The notes beneath the pieces were generated by a model. It had not been told where the DNA came from, searched no databases, and saw nothing but the letters and a program-made list of their open reading frames with translations. From positions 1,357,001-1,421,000 of the forward strand of contig CP054185.1 in assembly GCA_015180985.1 (NCBI GenBank): a stretch of DNA of 64,000 nucleotides, written 5' to 3'. The position numbers and the translations under genes are program-made. Shown here one piece after another: positions 63,479 to 64,000 of the stretch. Numbering within the stretch: position 1 is the first letter of the stretch; each line of letters starts with the position of its first letter. Origin of the DNA: Flammeovirgaceae bacterium (GTDB taxonomy: Bacteria; Bacteroidota; Bacteroidia; Cytophagales; Cyclobacteriaceae).

Positions 63479-63781
63479 ATGGGTGATAAACGAAATAAAG
63501 GCAATACGCAGTCTATCGCTGAGGCTATCCGGGGCTTACTGAATTCCTATCGCCTGGAAACAAAATTTGATGAGGCCACCATTATTGCCTCCTGGCAAGA
63601 CCTAGTCGGAACCCCTATCGCCAACCGTACCAAAAAAGTATTTATCCGAAACAGGATACTTTATGTTGAGTTCAATACACCCTCCATGAAAAACGATTTC
63701 ATTCTTCATAAGGGCAAAATTCTGGCATTATTTCAGGAACGCTTTGGAAAGCAGGTCGTAAACGACATTGTTATACTGTAA
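63479..63781 (+). CDS. DUF721 (DciA-like) protein
   Basis: 100 aa. SIAEAIRGLLNSYRLETKFDEATIIASWQDLVGTPIANRTKKVFIRN and the LYVEFNTPSMKNDFILHKGKI end fit the DUF721 family, to which the DnaB helicase-loader DciA belongs (stretches quoted in parts: WQDLVGTPIANRTKKVF). Operon with recF, as often seen. Confidence 0.85.
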   Translation: MGDKRNKGNTQSIAEAIRGLLNSYRLETKFDEATIIASWQDLVGTPIANRTKKVFIRNRILYVEFNTPSMKNDFILHKGKILALFQERFGKQVVNDIVIL

Positions 63782-63815
63782 CGCACCTGTCCGTTCAGGA
63801 GCGTTCCTTAAAATG

Positions 63816-63846
63816 TTTGACGAAACCAAAAAACCGTATAATTTTG
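63816..63846 (+). promoter_or_regulatory. promoter, probably of the tRNA-Tyr transcript
   Basis: TTTG (63816-63819), 19 nt, TAATTTTG (63839-63846): both elements are perfect. The next gene visible is the tRNA at 63968. A short AACCTGA/TCAGGT hairpin lies between; no other gene is seen in 63847-63967. Confidence 0.65.
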
Positions 63847-63967
63847 CACTCCTCATTTTAAAAAACCTGATTTCAGGTGCATAAAGCGAGGTTTTAAAAG
63901 GCGTTCATCGGCATACTTTGGGGATTGGCAAATGGCATGAGATGGCCCCGATTTCCAAACTGAAACT

Positions 63968-64000
63968 GGGGGAATACCAAAGCGGCCAACTGGGACAGAC
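63968..64000 (+). tRNA. tRNA-Tyr, 5' part (cut by window end)
   Basis: GGGGGAA acceptor strand, then UA, D-arm region CCAAAGCGGCCAAC and the GGGACAGAC lead into the anticodon stem. This is the pattern of bacterial tRNA-Tyr (AGCGGCCAA...GCAGACTGTAAATCTG). The anticodon itself is outside the window. Confidence 0.75.

Noticed and set aside
63847-63967. Second tRNA before tRNA-Tyr
   Set aside because: No T-loop or anticodon-arm pattern could be found.

Overview
The window comes from a gliding, T9SS-bearing member of the Bacteroidota, most likely Cytophagales. The sequence evidence is gldH, ricT with its N-terminal cysteine motif, a SecDF fusion, a GWxTD protein, a PKD protein with a type A sorting tail, DUF2723 and kdsD/GDP-mannose genes, repeated TAnnTTTG promoter elements, and frequent GTG/TTG starts. 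The species cannot be named from this window.

Layout. 1-2.1 kb: the 3' part of an aldehyde dehydrogenase and an AAA/DUF4143 ATPase. 2.2-12 kb: an accessory array on the minus strand, next to the nicotinamide riboside transporter gene pnuC. Short operons for small exported proteins (two cysteine-rich lipoproteins and two peptides with identical front halves), with thioredoxin-like, lipocalin-like and membrane partners, are separated by near-identical units of about 400 bp. Each complete unit carries a candidate promoter with a 15-19 nt homopolymer between its -33 and -7 elements, a 7-nt-periodic inverted repeat, and the first ~80 bp of pnuC. Intact pnuC stands at the right end. IS256-family and IS3-family remnants and a frameshifted GRAM-like gene show turnover. 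12-23.8 kb: pnuC, a ParE-type toxin-antitoxin pair, a ribosylnicotinamide kinase, a sugar MFS transporter, a nucleotidyltransferase, ndk, a DHH phosphoesterase, two FKBP lipoproteins, rdgB, udk and secDF. 23.9-40 kb: gldH-ricT, a decayed PIN locus, purD, recQ, kdsD, mannose-1-phosphate guanylyltransferase, rlmB, GWxTD, DUF2723, HicAB and TPR genes. 40-53 kb: a surface polysaccharide cluster (flippase, polymerase/ligase-like membrane protein, four GT4-type glycosyltransferases, epimerase, pyruvyl transferase, FkbM and other methyltransferases, AsnB). 53-64 kb: a 1.2 kDa-residue-scale T9SS PKD protein (about 1,170 residues), lrp, a phosphoribosyltransferase, a CAP protein, icd, ribH, a TPR protein, pdhA, recF, a DUF721/DciA-like gene and the start of a tRNA-Tyr.

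How it fits together. Most of the window is chromosomal core. The pnuC-proximal array is the unusual part. My reading (inference) is a contingency locus: exported small proteins that could be switched by slippage in the promoter spacer and diversified by recombination at the repeated unit. Two sequence types of the pnuC 5' fragment suggest that some cassettes arrived by recombination with a diverged relative.
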